Source: CAZOZZ01 sp965262425 (GTDB lineage: Bacteria; Acidobacteriota; Terriglobia; 20CM-2-55-15). From it: DNA of 64,000 bases. The DNA is taken from positions 558,001 through 622,000 of the forward strand of contig OZ253536.1 in NCBI GenBank assembly GCA_965262425.1, in the 5' to 3' direction. Under the pieces are notes generated by a model. The model saw nothing but the letters and a program-made list of their open reading frames with translations, made no database searches and was not told the DNA's origin. Shown piece by piece: positions 1 through 9,338 of the stretch (the stretch's first letter is position 1; each line of letters opens with the position of its first letter). The position numbers and the translations under genes were made by a program.

Positions 1-2098
1 GGCTGACGCGAGGCAGCCTTATGTTGACAAGCCGGAACTGCACCGGGTCAATCGGACAGAGTACCGCAACTCGGTCCGGGATCTGCTCGGTATCGACGTG
101 GATGTTTCCTCGCTTCTGCCGCCCGACGCCAGGAGCGGCGGCTTCGACAATATGTCGGACGCCCTGACGGTCACTCCGGCACTCATGGACGGTTACCTTA
201 ATGCAGCCCACAAGATCAGCCGCCTGGCCGTTGGCGATCCGCAGATGTCGCCTTTCGTCGTTTACTACAAGATCCCAAGGGTGGCCAACCAGATGCGCCA
301 CGTCGAGGGTGCGCCGTTTGGGACGCGCGGCGGGATTTCCGTTGTCCATAATTTCCCGGCCGACGGCGAGTATACCTTCACCGTGGAACCTCATTTCAAC
401 TACGGGGATCGCACTCGAGGACTCTTCGGCACATCACTGCCAGACTCGATCCGGGATCAGCAAATCGATATTTCCGTGGACGGAGAGAGGGTGGCGATCT
501 TTGCGATTGATGCGGATCTGTACAAAACGCAAGACCCATCATCGGGCTCGTATGGCAATGTGGTTACGCCGCCGATCGAAGTGAAAGCGGGTCAGCGGAG
601 GCTTTCGGCAGCATTCATTTCCAAGTACGACGGGCCTGAGCAGGACCTCTATAAGCTTGCCGAGCAGACCTTGGCCGATCCCCTGGCCGGCGACAAGCCG
701 GGAATGACATTCCTGCCCCACCTGCAAACTCTTTCTGTCGCCGGCCCCTTCGACCCAACAGGAGTGTCGGAAACGGCCAGCCGCAGCAAGATCTTCACGT
801 GCCGGCCGGCTAGGGCCGATGAGGAGGAGCCCTGCGCGACAGAGATCATTTCGAAGCTGGCGAGACAGGCGTTTCGCCGACCGGTGAATGCTGAGGATCT
901 CGAATGGGCGATGACTTTTTACCGGAGCGGCCGGGAGGATGGAGACTTCGAGACGGGCATCCGAACAGCCCTGCAGGCCATCCTGTCGAACCCCGAATTC
1001 GTGTTCCGGCTCGAGAGTGTTCCGGCCAACGTCCGGCCGGGTCAGGATCATCGCATCAGCGACCTGGAGCTGGCGTCGCGGTTGTCGTATTTTCTGTGGA
1101 GCAGCGCCCCCGACGATCGGCTGATTAGCGTTGCCAGCCAGGGGGAGCTCAAGGATCCGGCGGTGCTGGAGCAGCAGGTGAAGCGCATGCTGGCAGACTC
1201 CCGCTCGGAGACCCTCGCGACGAATTTCGCCGCGCAGTGGTTGCGCCTGGGAAGCTTGAACGACTTTATTCCGGAGCCCCAATTGTTTCGCGATTTCACC
1301 AGGAATCTCGGACAGTCGATGCGGCGCGAAGTGGAGCTCTTGTTCGAGAGCATCGTGCGCGAGGACCGGAACGTGGTCGACTTGCTGAGGGCGGACTACA
1401 CGTTTGTCGATGAAATTCTGGCCAGGCATTACGGAATTCCGAGCGTGTTAGGGAGCAGATTCCAGCGCGTGGAGTTGACCGACCCGACCCGGTTCGGATT
1501 GCTGGGGAAGGCGGGGATACTGACCTTGACGTCGCTGGCGAACAGAACCTCTCCCGTGGCGCGCGGCAAGTACGTATTGGAGGTCCTGATCGGCTCGCCT
1601 CCACCGCCCCCACTCCCTGTTGTTCCGCCCCTGAAGGAAGCTGCAATCAACGAAACGGTTCTATCGGTGCGCGAGCGTATGGAGCAGCACCGGGACAATC
1701 CGGCATGCAGGGCATGCCACCAGATCATGGACCCCATCGGTCTGGCGCTCGAGAATTTTGACGCAGTCGGATTGTGGCGCACGACCGACTTTGGCTCCCG
1801 TATCGATCCGTCAGGCACAATGTATGACGGGGCGAAGCTGGACGGGCCCATTAGCGTGCGGCAGGCGGTTTTGAGTCGTTCCGAGGCCTTTATCGGCAAC
1901 TTCACGGAGAATCTTTTGGCGTATGGCGTGGGCCGGGTACTGGATTACCGCGATATGCCCGCGGTTCGCTCGGTGGCGCGGGAGGCGGCAAAGAACAACA
2001 ACCGATTCTCCTCATTCGTTCTGGCTATCGTGAAAAGCCGGGCATTTCAGATGACGAAGATGCTAGAGAGCACGGAGGTTGCTGCTCCCGGCCGGTGA
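1..2098 (+). CDS. DUF1592-family (planctomycete-type cytochrome c) protein, 5' truncated by window edge; cassette copy 1
   Basis: The reading frame is open from base 2, so the gene starts before the window. The visible part begins at the DUF1587 region (LHRVNRTEYRNSVRDLLG) and continues through the DUF1595/1592/1588/1585-type block to the end. One haem-binding motif, CRACH, lies in the C-terminal part next to QIMDPIGLALENFD, a hallmark of this family. The N-terminal signal peptide and CxxCH seen in the two full-length copies (12407-14776 and 37927-40311) must lie upstream. The family is common in Planctomycetes, Verrucomicrobia and Acidobacteria and is thought to be an exported c-type cytochrome, but its reaction is unknown. 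The next gene starts 67 bp downstream on the same strand, so the two are probably co-transcribed. The family call is firm; function is inferred only from the haem motif. Confidence 0.9.
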   Translation, partial: ADARQPYVDKPELHRVNRTEYRNSVRDLLGIDVDVSSLLPPDARSGGFDNMSDALTVTPALMDGYLNAAHKISRLAVGDPQMSPFVVYYKIPRVANQMRHVEGAPFGTRGGISVVHNFPADGEYTFTVEPHFNYGDRTRGLFGTSLPDSIRDQQIDISVDGERVAIFAIDADLYKTQDPSSGSYGNVVTPPIEVKAGQRRLSAAFISKYDGPEQDLYKLAEQTLADPLAGDKPGMTFLPHLQTLSVAGPFDPTGVSETASRSKIFTCRPARADEEEPCATEIISKLARQAFRRPVNAEDLEWAMTFYRSGREDGDFETGIRTALQAILSNPEFVFRLESVPANVRPGQDHRISDLELASRLSYFLWSSAPDDRLISVASQGELKDPAVLEQQVKRMLADSRSETLATNFAAQWLRLGSLNDFIPEPQLFRDFTRNLGQSMRREVELLFESIVREDRNVVDLLRADYTFVDEILARHYGIPSVLGSRFQRVELTDPTRFGLLGKAGILTLTSLANRTSPVARGKYVLEVLIGSPPPPPLPVVPPLKEAAINETVLSVRERMEQHRDNPACRACHQIMDPIGLALENFDAVGLWRTTDFGSRIDPSGTMYDGAKLDGPISVRQAVLSRSEAFIGNFTENLLAYGVGRVLDYRDMPAVRSVAREAAKNNNRFSSFVLAIVKSRAFQMTKMLESTEVAAPGR

Positions 2099-2165
2099 TT
2101 GGAGTTATCGAACCCGTGGAGTTCGATCCAACGTTTTACGTAAGAGTATTCAGGAGGCGATAACG

Positions 2166-3536
2166 ATGTTCATCACGAAGAAGAGTATTTCCCGGCGCAC
2201 GGTTCTTCGCGGCATGGGAGTAGCCGTGGCGCTGCCGTTTATGGAGTCGATGGTGCCGGCGCAGACGCCTCTGCGCCAGACGGCGGCATCTCCCCGGAGT
2301 CGTTTGGCTTGCATCGAAATCGTGCACGGTTCAGCTGGCTCCACTCCGTACGGAACAGATACGAACCTTTGGATGCCGGTGCAAGAGGGTTCGGATTTCG
2401 AATTCTCGCCGATACTCAAACCGGTGGAACGGTTCCGGGATTACGTCACGATTGTCAGCATGTGCGACAGCGAGCCTGCGGAGGCCCGTACACCAGAAGA
2501 GGTGGGCGCCGACCATTTCCGATCGAGCGCGGTGTTCCTGACAGCCGCACACCCGAAGCGGACCGAAGGCTCCGACGTTTATTGTGGTACGTCGATCGAT
2601 CAGCTCTACGCGCAGAAGTTCGGCCAGGACACGCCACTACCCTCGATTCAGCTTGGCATCGAGAACCTTGACGCATCGGGAACCTGCGCCTTCAGGTATA
2701 GCTGCGTGTACTCGGATACGATCAGTTGGTCGTCACCCACGACTCCGATCCCGATGGTGATAGAGCCTCGCATGGTCTTCGAGCAGTTGTTCGGCGCCGG
2801 AGCGAACGAGGCCGAGCGGACGGCCAACCGGAAGGTCAAGAGAAGCATTCTCGACGGGATCACGCACGTCGTGGCTCGATTGAAGAAGGATCTGGATCCG
2901 GGTGACCGCGGCAGGCTCGATTCATATCTGGAAAACGTTCGCGAGATTGAGCGGCGGATACAGGCGATCGAGAAATATAATTCCAGCGGCGTCCAGAGGG
3001 AGTTACCAGCAGCTCCGATTGGCGTGCCAGACTCCTGGGAAGAGCATGTGAAGCTGATGTTTGATCTGCAGGTATCGGCTTTCTCCTCGGGGGTCACGCG
3101 TGTCTCCGCATTCAAGCTGAGCAAGGACGCCAGCGGCCGCACCTTCCCTGAGAGCGGCAACACCACTCCGTTCCACTCGGCGTCGCATCACGCAGAATCC
3201 GTAGCGGCGATCGAGGCGTTTTCCAAGATCAACCGGTACCATGTCAGCGTGCTTGGGTACTTCCTGAATAAGCTGAAGAACACACCCGACGGCGACGGCA
3301 ACCTGTTAGACCACTCGCTGGTCCTCTATGGCAGCCCCATGGGCAACTCCAATACTCATAACCACAAGAGGCAGCCTATGTTGCTGGCGGGCCATGCTAA
3401 CGGTCAGGTCAAAGGCAATCTGCACGTTCGGTGCGAAGAGGGAACGCCGGTGGCCAACGTGCTGTTGACCATGATGCAGAAACTCGGGGTTGAGATCCAG
3501 GGATTTGGCGACAGTACAGAATCGCTTGCGATCTGA
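2166..3536 (+). CDS. DUF1552 Tat-exported protein; cassette copy 1
   Basis: This is a 456-residue protein beginning MFITKKSISRRTVLRGMG, a twin-arginine signal (SRRTVL) followed by a hydrophobic stretch and PAQ, so it is probably exported folded. I chose ATG 2166, preceded by AGGAGG 8 bases upstream, rather than the longer frame from 2079. That start gives the same 456-residue length as both paralogues in this window. Conserved blocks shared by all copies include EEVGADHFRS, SDVYCGTSIDQ, DTISWSS and LYGSPMGNSN. The family has no assigned reaction. It regularly sits beside DUF1592 cytochromes, and an oxidoreductase or hydrolase passing electrons to the partner cytochrome is a guess. It is the second gene of the cassette. 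Confidence 0.9.
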   Translation: MFITKKSISRRTVLRGMGVAVALPFMESMVPAQTPLRQTAASPRSRLACIEIVHGSAGSTPYGTDTNLWMPVQEGSDFEFSPILKPVERFRDYVTIVSMCDSEPAEARTPEEVGADHFRSSAVFLTAAHPKRTEGSDVYCGTSIDQLYAQKFGQDTPLPSIQLGIENLDASGTCAFRYSCVYSDTISWSSPTTPIPMVIEPRMVFEQLFGAGANEAERTANRKVKRSILDGITHVVARLKKDLDPGDRGRLDSYLENVREIERRIQAIEKYNSSGVQRELPAAPIGVPDSWEEHVKLMFDLQVSAFSSGVTRVSAFKLSKDASGRTFPESGNTTPFHSASHHAESVAAIEAFSKINRYHVSVLGYFLNKLKNTPDGDGNLLDHSLVLYGSPMGNSNTHNHKRQPMLLAGHANGQVKGNLHVRCEEGTPVANVLLTMMQKLGVEIQGFGDSTESLAI

Positions 3537-3618
3537 CGTCGGATAAGGAGGTCGGTGGCGCTCGACGAAAGCCGGGTGCCACGCCGGAAGCGGAAATCCA
3601 ATCTCGAGGAGAGGGGAA

Positions 3619-5193
3619 ATGTTTGCGCAAAGCATAGGAACAGTATTGTTGGCCATGTTGCTGCTACCTGCGGCGGGAGATGTCCCGCTAGCGGATGCCG
3701 CCATGCAAGGTGACCGAGCTGCCGTGCAATCGCTACTGGCACAGAAAGCGGATGTGAATGCCGCCCAGGGAGACGGAACCACGGCGCTGCACTGGGCCAC
3801 GTACCGGAACGATTTGGAGATGGCTCGGATGCTCCTACAAGCGGGTGCAGACCTGAAGGCCAAAACTCGCTTGGGCAAAATGACTTCTCTGTTCTTGGCC
3901 GCCAAGAACGGGAACCGAGCGATGCTCGAGCTGCTGCTGGAGGCTGGGGACGACGCGAACGCCACCAGCACGACGGGAACAACGCCGCTCATGTTGGCGG
4001 CGGCTTCCGGCAAAGCGGACGCAGTGAAGGTACTGCTGGATCACGAAGCGGCTGTGAACGCGACGGACATCCCGAGTAGACAGACTGCGTTGATGTTTGC
4101 CGCCGCGAGAAATCGGGCAGAGGTTGTCAAGGTGCTGGCAGAGCACGGTGCGGACCTCAACGCGACCTCAAGGGTGAATCGGATTCCTACACCGGAAAAC
4201 CCAGATCGAACCCGAGACATCGAAAACACAAATCCTACGATCATGGGCGGTCTGACCGCGTTGCACTTTGCGGCTCGGGAAGGTCAGATGGACGCTGCGC
4301 GAGCGTTGGTGGAGGCGGGAGCCAACGTCAACCAGGTCAGTGCGTCGGACAAGCTGAGCGCCATGACGCAGGCCATCATCAACGCCAACTTCGACATCGG
4401 GAAATTTCTGCTTGATCACGGCGCCGATCCGACCCTTGCAAGCACGCGTGGACTGAACCCGCTGTACGCAACGATGGACGCGAACTGGGCGACTATCACG
4501 TCGTATCCGCCACCGAGTACGGCAGGACAGAAGACGAACCATCTGGATTTGCTGAGGGCACTTTTGGACAGAGGAGCGGACCCGAACGTTAGAATGGGAC
4601 CGATGTTATGGTTCAGGCGGTTTACTGCCAGTGACTGGGTGGATGCAAGCGGCGCGACGCCGTTCTGGCGGGCAGCGCAAGCGAATGACATCCCCGCGAT
4701 GCGGATTCTGGCGGCCGCAGGAGCCGATCCACATATTCCGACGGAGGGTGGGATCCCGCCGCTGCAGGTGACCGCGGGTTACGGTTTCGAACACGACGCC
4801 AGCACCGTCGTGCCGAACGCCCGATTTGAATCCGTCAAGTATCTGGTGGAAAAGCTCGGCGCCGACGTGAGGTCGAGAGACGACAATGGTTATACTCCGC
4901 TTCACGGCGCGGCGGTCGTTGGGGAGAACAAGGTAATTCTTTTTCTGGTGGCAAAGGGCGCGGACCCGACGGCCAGGGCGAAGGTCATCGGCACCGGCGG
5001 CGGAAGACGGGAGGTTGGCTCCGGTGCTGGAGAATCCGTGGCGGACTTTGCGAACGGCCCGTTCCAGCGCGCCATAATTTACCCCGATACCATCGCGCTT
5101 CTGGAGAGTCTGGGATCGGTGAACTCGCACAACTGCCGGTCTGCCGCCTGCCTGAACCCGACCCGGCCGGCGGCGAACAAAAATAGGAAGTAG
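3619..5193 (+). CDS. Secreted ankyrin-repeat protein; cassette copy 1
   Basis: This 524-residue protein has a short hydrophobic N-terminus (TVLLAMLLLPAAGDV) that looks like a Sec signal. About nine to ten ankyrin repeats follow, with recognisable TALHWA, TPLMLAAASG and GADLNA elements. A strong purine-rich ribosome site (GGAGAGGGGAA) supports the start. The C-terminus carries a C-x4-C pair (CRSAAC) that recurs in the ankyrin proteins of the other two cassettes (CKAAQC, CWASNC). Ankyrin repeats bind proteins, so the likely job is scaffolding or regulating the exported cytochrome and DUF1552 partners in the periplasm. That role is inferred from gene order only. The IS630 end lies 4 bp after the stop codon. 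Confidence 0.88.
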   Translation: MFAQSIGTVLLAMLLLPAAGDVPLADAAMQGDRAAVQSLLAQKADVNAAQGDGTTALHWATYRNDLEMARMLLQAGADLKAKTRLGKMTSLFLAAKNGNRAMLELLLEAGDDANATSTTGTTPLMLAAASGKADAVKVLLDHEAAVNATDIPSRQTALMFAAARNRAEVVKVLAEHGADLNATSRVNRIPTPENPDRTRDIENTNPTIMGGLTALHFAAREGQMDAARALVEAGANVNQVSASDKLSAMTQAIINANFDIGKFLLDHGADPTLASTRGLNPLYATMDANWATITSYPPPSTAGQKTNHLDLLRALLDRGADPNVRMGPMLWFRRFTASDWVDASGATPFWRAAQANDIPAMRILAAAGADPHIPTEGGIPPLQVTAGYGFEHDASTVVPNARFESVKYLVEKLGADVRSRDDNGYTPLHGAAVVGENKVILFLVAKGADPTARAKVIGTGGGRREVGSGAGESVADFANGPFQRAIIYPDTIALLESLGSVNSHNCRSAACLNPTRPAANKNRK

Positions 5194-5197
5194 AACC

Positions 5198-6343
5198 TAG
5201 TGTCCCGTCCCATGTAATACTTTACAATTGTGAATGTTCATGATGGAATGGTGGCATGTTTACACCAGCCACTGCCATTGCCATTGAGAGTCCAACGATA
5301 CAACAGCTTGAATCCCTCGTTCGTTCTGGAAATACACCGCAGCGTATAGCGCTGAGGTGTCGGGTCATCTTGCTCGCTGGGCAGGGAGTGGCGAATCACT
5401 CGATTGCCCGGGAACTGGGCCTGTCGCGGCCAACAGTTATCGCCGCGCGCGCAGCGTTTGAGGATGGTGGCGTTGAAGCCCTGACAGCGAAACCGACGCG
5501 GAAAAGGTCGCGGCGCGTACTGACGCCGGAACTGGAGCGTGAGATTCTGGATACGACCTTGAAGACCAGATCGGCCGACGCGACGCAGTGGAGCGTGCGG
5601 ACACTGGCTAAACAAATGCATGTCTCGCGAATGATGGTGTATCGAGTCTGGCAGCGTTTCGATATCCAGCCGCATCGAGTCGAGAAATTTAAACTCTCTA
5701 ACGATCCCCACTTTGAGGAAAAGGTCCGGGATGTTGTCGGACTCTATCTGGACCCGCCGGACCGGGCTCTGGTGCTTTGCGTGGACGAGAAGAGCCAGAT
5801 TTAGGCCCTGGACCGGACCGCTCCAATCCTGCCATTGCGTCCCGGATTGCCGGAACGCCAGACCTATGATTACAAGCGCCATGGCACCACGACTTTGTTC
5901 GCTGCTTTCAATATCCTCAACGGTAAGGTCATCGGCAGCTGCTTGCCGCGCCATCGAGGAAAAGAGTTTGTGAAGTTTCTCAATCAAATCGAGAAGGAAG
6001 TCCCTCCGGATCTGGATGTGCATCTGGTGATGGACAACTATGGGACCCACAAGAGTGCTGAAGTGCGCCGCTGGCTCAAACCTCGAAAGCGCCGACGATT
6101 CCATTTTCACTTTACGCCCACCAGCAGTTCCTGGCTCAATCAGGTCGAACGTTTCTTCGGCCTAATCACCCAACGCATGATCCGACGCGGGACGTTCCTT
6201 AGTGTCCGGGAGCTGGAGAACTCCATCTATGCATGGCTCTCCATTTGGAACAACCAGCCGCACCCTTTCGTTTGGAAGGCCACTGCCGATGTCATCCTTG
6301 ACAAGGTCCGGCGCTGTAAAGAATTAGCTGGGACACCACACTA
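5198..6343 (+). mobile_element. IS630-family insertion sequence, inactivated
   Basis: The element is about 1146 bp and is bounded by TA dinucleotides, the usual IS630/Tc1 target. Imperfect terminal inverted repeats are visible: the left end reads TAGTGTCCCGTCCCA and the right end, reverse-complemented, reads TAGTGTGGTGTCCCA. The similarity continues through TAAT and CTTTACA to about 29 bp with six mismatches. The transposase frame inside has a premature stop. The right terminus (CTAG, 6341-6344) coincides with the left target duplication of the neighbouring IS1380 element. Confidence 0.85.
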
Positions 6344-6344
6344 G
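5256..6344 (+). pseudogene. IS630-family transposase with an in-frame amber stop
   Basis: The N-terminal helix-turn-helix part (residues 1-182) ends at TAG 5802-5804, directly after CVDEKSQI. The same frame then continues without a shift through ALDRTAPI, VHLVMDNYGTHK and SSWLNQVERFF to 6344. The DDE residues are D in CVDEKSQ, D in VMDNYGTHK and E in LNQVERFF. Close relatives normally read KSQIQALDRT, so the stop is most simply CAG changed to TAG. Apart from this, the frame is full length at about 362 codons. The stop codon overlaps the right end of the element. Without suppression the protein would lack two of its three catalytic residues. Confidence 0.88.
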
Positions 6345-8094
6345 CCCGCATTTCTCAAGAGATTTGAAATAAATCGAAACGAGTAAGAAGGGAAAGGACC
6401 GAAAAAGGCCGCCCTGTCTGGCATAGAAGGTTTTGAATAGAAACTTTCAAGCCAAGACGGAGGCGGCCTTTGTCATGACAGAGTGTAAAACAGAAACGAT
6501 TCAATATCACGCATTAGGTACACGGGAAGTCCGGGGGCAATTCGACGGGGGAGACATCAGCACGGACGCGGGCGGTTTGCTGCTACGAGAAACGGAAAAA
6601 CGGACCGGGATCCTGAAACAGTTTGCCGAATGTTTCCGGGATTATCGGGACCCGCGATTTGTGGAACACGGGATCGAACAACTGGTGTCGCAACGGGTGT
6701 ACGGATTGTGTTTGGGCTATGAAGATCTGAACGACCACGATCAACTCCGATCGGATCCGGTGCTGGCGGTGATGGTGGGTGAGACCGATCCGAAGGGCCG
6801 GACACGGAAACAAGCTCGAGATCGAGGTAAGGCCCTGGCGGGCAAGAGCACGTTGAACCGACTGGAACTGTCGACCGAGGGTGCGGCAAAGCACCCGACC
6901 AAGAAGATCGGCCGGGACGAAGCGGCGATAGATCGGCTGATGGTGGACGTGTTCCTCCAGGCCCATCGGCGGGCACCGCGGCAGATCATTCTGGATCTGG
7001 ATGCGACCGACGATCTGATACACGGGAATCAGGAGGGTCGCTTCTTTCACGGCTACTACAGGCACCATTGTTATCTGCCGCTTTATATTTTCTGTGGGGA
7101 GTTCGTGTTGTGTTCCCGGCTACGACGCTCCGACATCGATGGTGCGGACGGATCGGTAGAGGAACTGGAACGGATCGTGGGACAGATTCGGCAGAAGTGG
7201 CCCAGAGTCCAGATCGTGATTCGGGGGGACTCGGGTTTCTGCCGCGATGAGATCCTGACCTGGTGCGAGGCCCAACACCGTGTCGATTACGTGATCGGAC
7301 TGGCGAAGAACAATCGGCTGCTAGCCGCGATTGAAACTCCGATGGCGACGGCAAAAAAGCGGTTCGACAGGACCGGAAAGCCGGCGCGCGTCTTTAAGAC
7401 GTTTCTGTATCAGACCTGAGACAGCTGGACTCGTGAGCGACGCATCATTGGTAAGGCCGAACATCTGGCCAAGGGCGCCAATCCCCGGTTTATCGTTACC
7501 TCGTTACCGAAAGGACGAACATCCCCAAGGCACATCTATGAACAGACCTACTGTGCACGGGGAGACATGGAAAACCGGATCAAAGAGCAACAACTCGGAT
7601 TGTTCGCCGATCGGACCAGCACGGCCACCATGCGCGCCAATCAACTCCGACTCTACCTTTCATCGGTGGCGTACATGCTGATGCAGGCCTTGCGACGGCT
7701 CGGCTTGCAGGGTACCGAATTCGCGCGGGCGCAGTGCACCACGATTCGCCTGAAGCTGCTCAAGATCGCAGCCCAGATCCATGTCACGGTGCGTCGAGTC
7801 TGGATTCGGATGGCTGGAGGCTACCCCTACGCTACGGCGTTCGCTCAGATTTACGCGAACCTTCAACAAATCCCTCTGCGCTGTTAATCACTTCTTCTCA
7901 GACATCCCAACCTTCCCGTCTTTGGTCGGGATAGCTGTCTCTGTAATCCGATTTCACCTCACCATTCCTTGCAACACCCGTCATCCAGGCCCACTTTCTC
8001 AGCTCAGTCGGCATCTTTGCTCCCGCCAACCAGCTTCCGACGCCTTTTCCTTCTCCTAAATGCAGTCTTGGGCACCATTCATGAGAAATGCGGG
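6345..8094 (+). mobile_element. IS1380-family insertion sequence, inactivated
   Basis: Perfect 13-bp terminal inverted repeats flank the element: CCCGCATTTCTCA at 6345-6357 and its complement at 8082-8094. It is flanked by a 4-bp direct repeat CTAG (6341-6344 and 8095-8098), the duplication size typical of the family. The length is 1750 bp with one transposase frame. An imperfect stem-loop of about 22 bp per arm (GGCCGCC at ~6406 against GGCGGCC at ~6462) precedes the transposase start, and 207 bp of non-coding sequence follows its stop. Its left end sits exactly on the right end of the IS630 element, so it most simply inserted second. Confidence 0.9.
6475..7887 (+). pseudogene. IS1380-family transposase with an in-frame opal stop
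   Basis: The start ATG 6475 follows GGAGG by 11 bases. The frame carries the family's DDE landmarks: LDLDATDD, IRGDSGFCRDE and the glutamate in RGDMENRIKEQQLG. It is interrupted by TGA at 7417-7419 within FLYQT-stop-DSWTRERR. The same frame then runs on to 7887, giving a total of about 470 codons, the normal family length. Relatives usually carry Arg here, so CGA to TGA is the simplest explanation. The truncated product would lack the C-terminal glutamate region and should be inactive. Confidence 0.88.
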
Positions 8095-8098
8095 CTAG

Positions 8099-8868
8099 CT
8101 GCACCGCAGGAACAGCCTCCGGGCTTGCGCCTGATTGCGGTGGCAACAGAGGCTGAAGCCACCGACATCCTTGCTCGACTGCGAGGGGGAGAACAGTTTG
8201 ACGAACTCGCAAGAAACCACTCCCTCGATTCGTCCGCCGGTGAGGGAGGATATCTGGGAAGGATCCTCGTCGGAAATCTCAGAACGGAATTTCAAGATGC
8301 ACTCGCGGGCCTGTCTCCGGGTCAAATCAGCCCAATTGCAAGGGTTGGTAGAGAATATGTTCTGCTTCGGTTGCTGAGGGAGGAAGAGACCCGCTGGATA
8401 GAGCAGAATGACGCGGGCCGTGCGGCGTATCGGCAAGGGCGCTATGGGGAAGCCGAGCAGTTTTTTGCGGCGGCGGTCCAGGACGCGGAAGAGTACGGAC
8501 TGGGAGGCTCCTACCTCTCCGATAGTCTTCGACAACTTGGCGGAGCTCCACCAAGCTCAAGGTAAGTACGCGGAGGCGGAGTCGTTTAAGCCCTCGGGCC
8601 GGATCACCCGGACCTGCTGGAGGGCCTGAACAACCTGGCTGGACTCTACCAGGATCAGGGCGACTACGCTCAAGCCGAACCGCTCTACCGACAATCTTTG
8701 GCGATCCAAGAGAAGGCCCTGGGATCAGAACACCCGGAGGTGGCAGAGACGCCGGTCGAGTTGGCTCGGCTCTTACGCGAGTTGGGGCGGGATGCCGAGG
8801 CGGAACAAATGGAAGGGCGTGTTCGCGCCATCCTTGCCAAGGATGTGGGGAAGAATCCGAACCAGTAA
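8099..8868 (+). pseudogene. Remnant of a PpiC-type peptidyl-prolyl isomerase with TPRs
   Basis: Reading starts abruptly at the IS1380 target duplication with AAPQEQPPGLRLIAVATEAEA. A parvulin-like domain follows (GEQFDELARNHSLD, GGYLGRI, LSPGQISPIARVG), then kinesin-light-chain-like TPRs. The frame shifts near 8525 (NLAELHQAQGKYAEAES continues in the +1 frame) and returns near 8590 (LEGLNNLAGLYQDQGDY) to a stop at 8866-8868. The second junction lacks most of a TPR linker, so an internal deletion is likely. There is no start codon or signal peptide, and the 5' part is missing. An intact version would have been a secreted or periplasmic foldase-like repeat protein. The gene is clearly broken. 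Confidence 0.8.
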
Positions 8869-9338
8869 GATGTGGAACGTTGGTTTGCCGAAGCAATGGC
8901 CGGAGGTTCGAATCCCTATGTCATCGAGTTCAATATTGGTTCGTCCCATTCTCGCTCCTCACCGTCTACACCAATATAGTCTTCTGTGGTGTAGACGGCA
9001 AGCTGCGCAGAGCAGATATGCCGAGTATGTCTATTGAAAAGCGCATCGCTAATCTTGCTCAAGCTCTTCGAGGTCCACTTCAGCGGCCTCATCGGATCCC
9101 CCCGCGTCGCTGGATCCACGATCGCCTCAATCGCCTCGCCACGCCCGGTTCCTGTTCCGCCTTCGCTTTGCGGATCCTAAGGAGCCTGCGCGGCAGAAGG
9201 AATCTGCTACGAAAGCGGTAGAATCGGTCTATATTTCTCCGATTTTCGTTAAATAGAACCGCTATGCGCCTCAAAATTGACGAAATATGTCCTCGATTCC
9301 CTACTTTCTCGCTACGATCTCTTCTGCCGCGCGGGCTC
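8869..9338. other. Non-coding stretch with a 20-bp inverted repeat
   Basis: No convincing gene is seen between the PPIase/TPR remnant and the convergent ankyrin gene. The only structure found is an inverted repeat: AGGAGCCTGCGCGGCAGAAG at 9180-9199 against its complement, with one mismatch, at 9321-9340. The right arm overlaps the end of the ankyrin gene. The sequence between the arms is relatively AT-rich. Confidence 0.5.

Noticed and set aside
6405..6475. Inverted repeat before the IS1380 transposase as a riboswitch
   Set aside because: It is a simple imperfect stem within the IS leader with no conserved aptamer features; more likely a transposase-expression control hairpin.
5802..7419. 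Programmed readthrough or stop-codon recoding in the two transposases
   Set aside because: TAG and TGA both end normal genes in the window and no recoding signal is seen; point mutation is simpler.
8901..8925. GGTTCGAATCC-like T-arm, possible tRNA 3' end
   Set aside because: The flanking bases do not form a 5-bp T stem and no anticodon or D arm can be drawn upstream.
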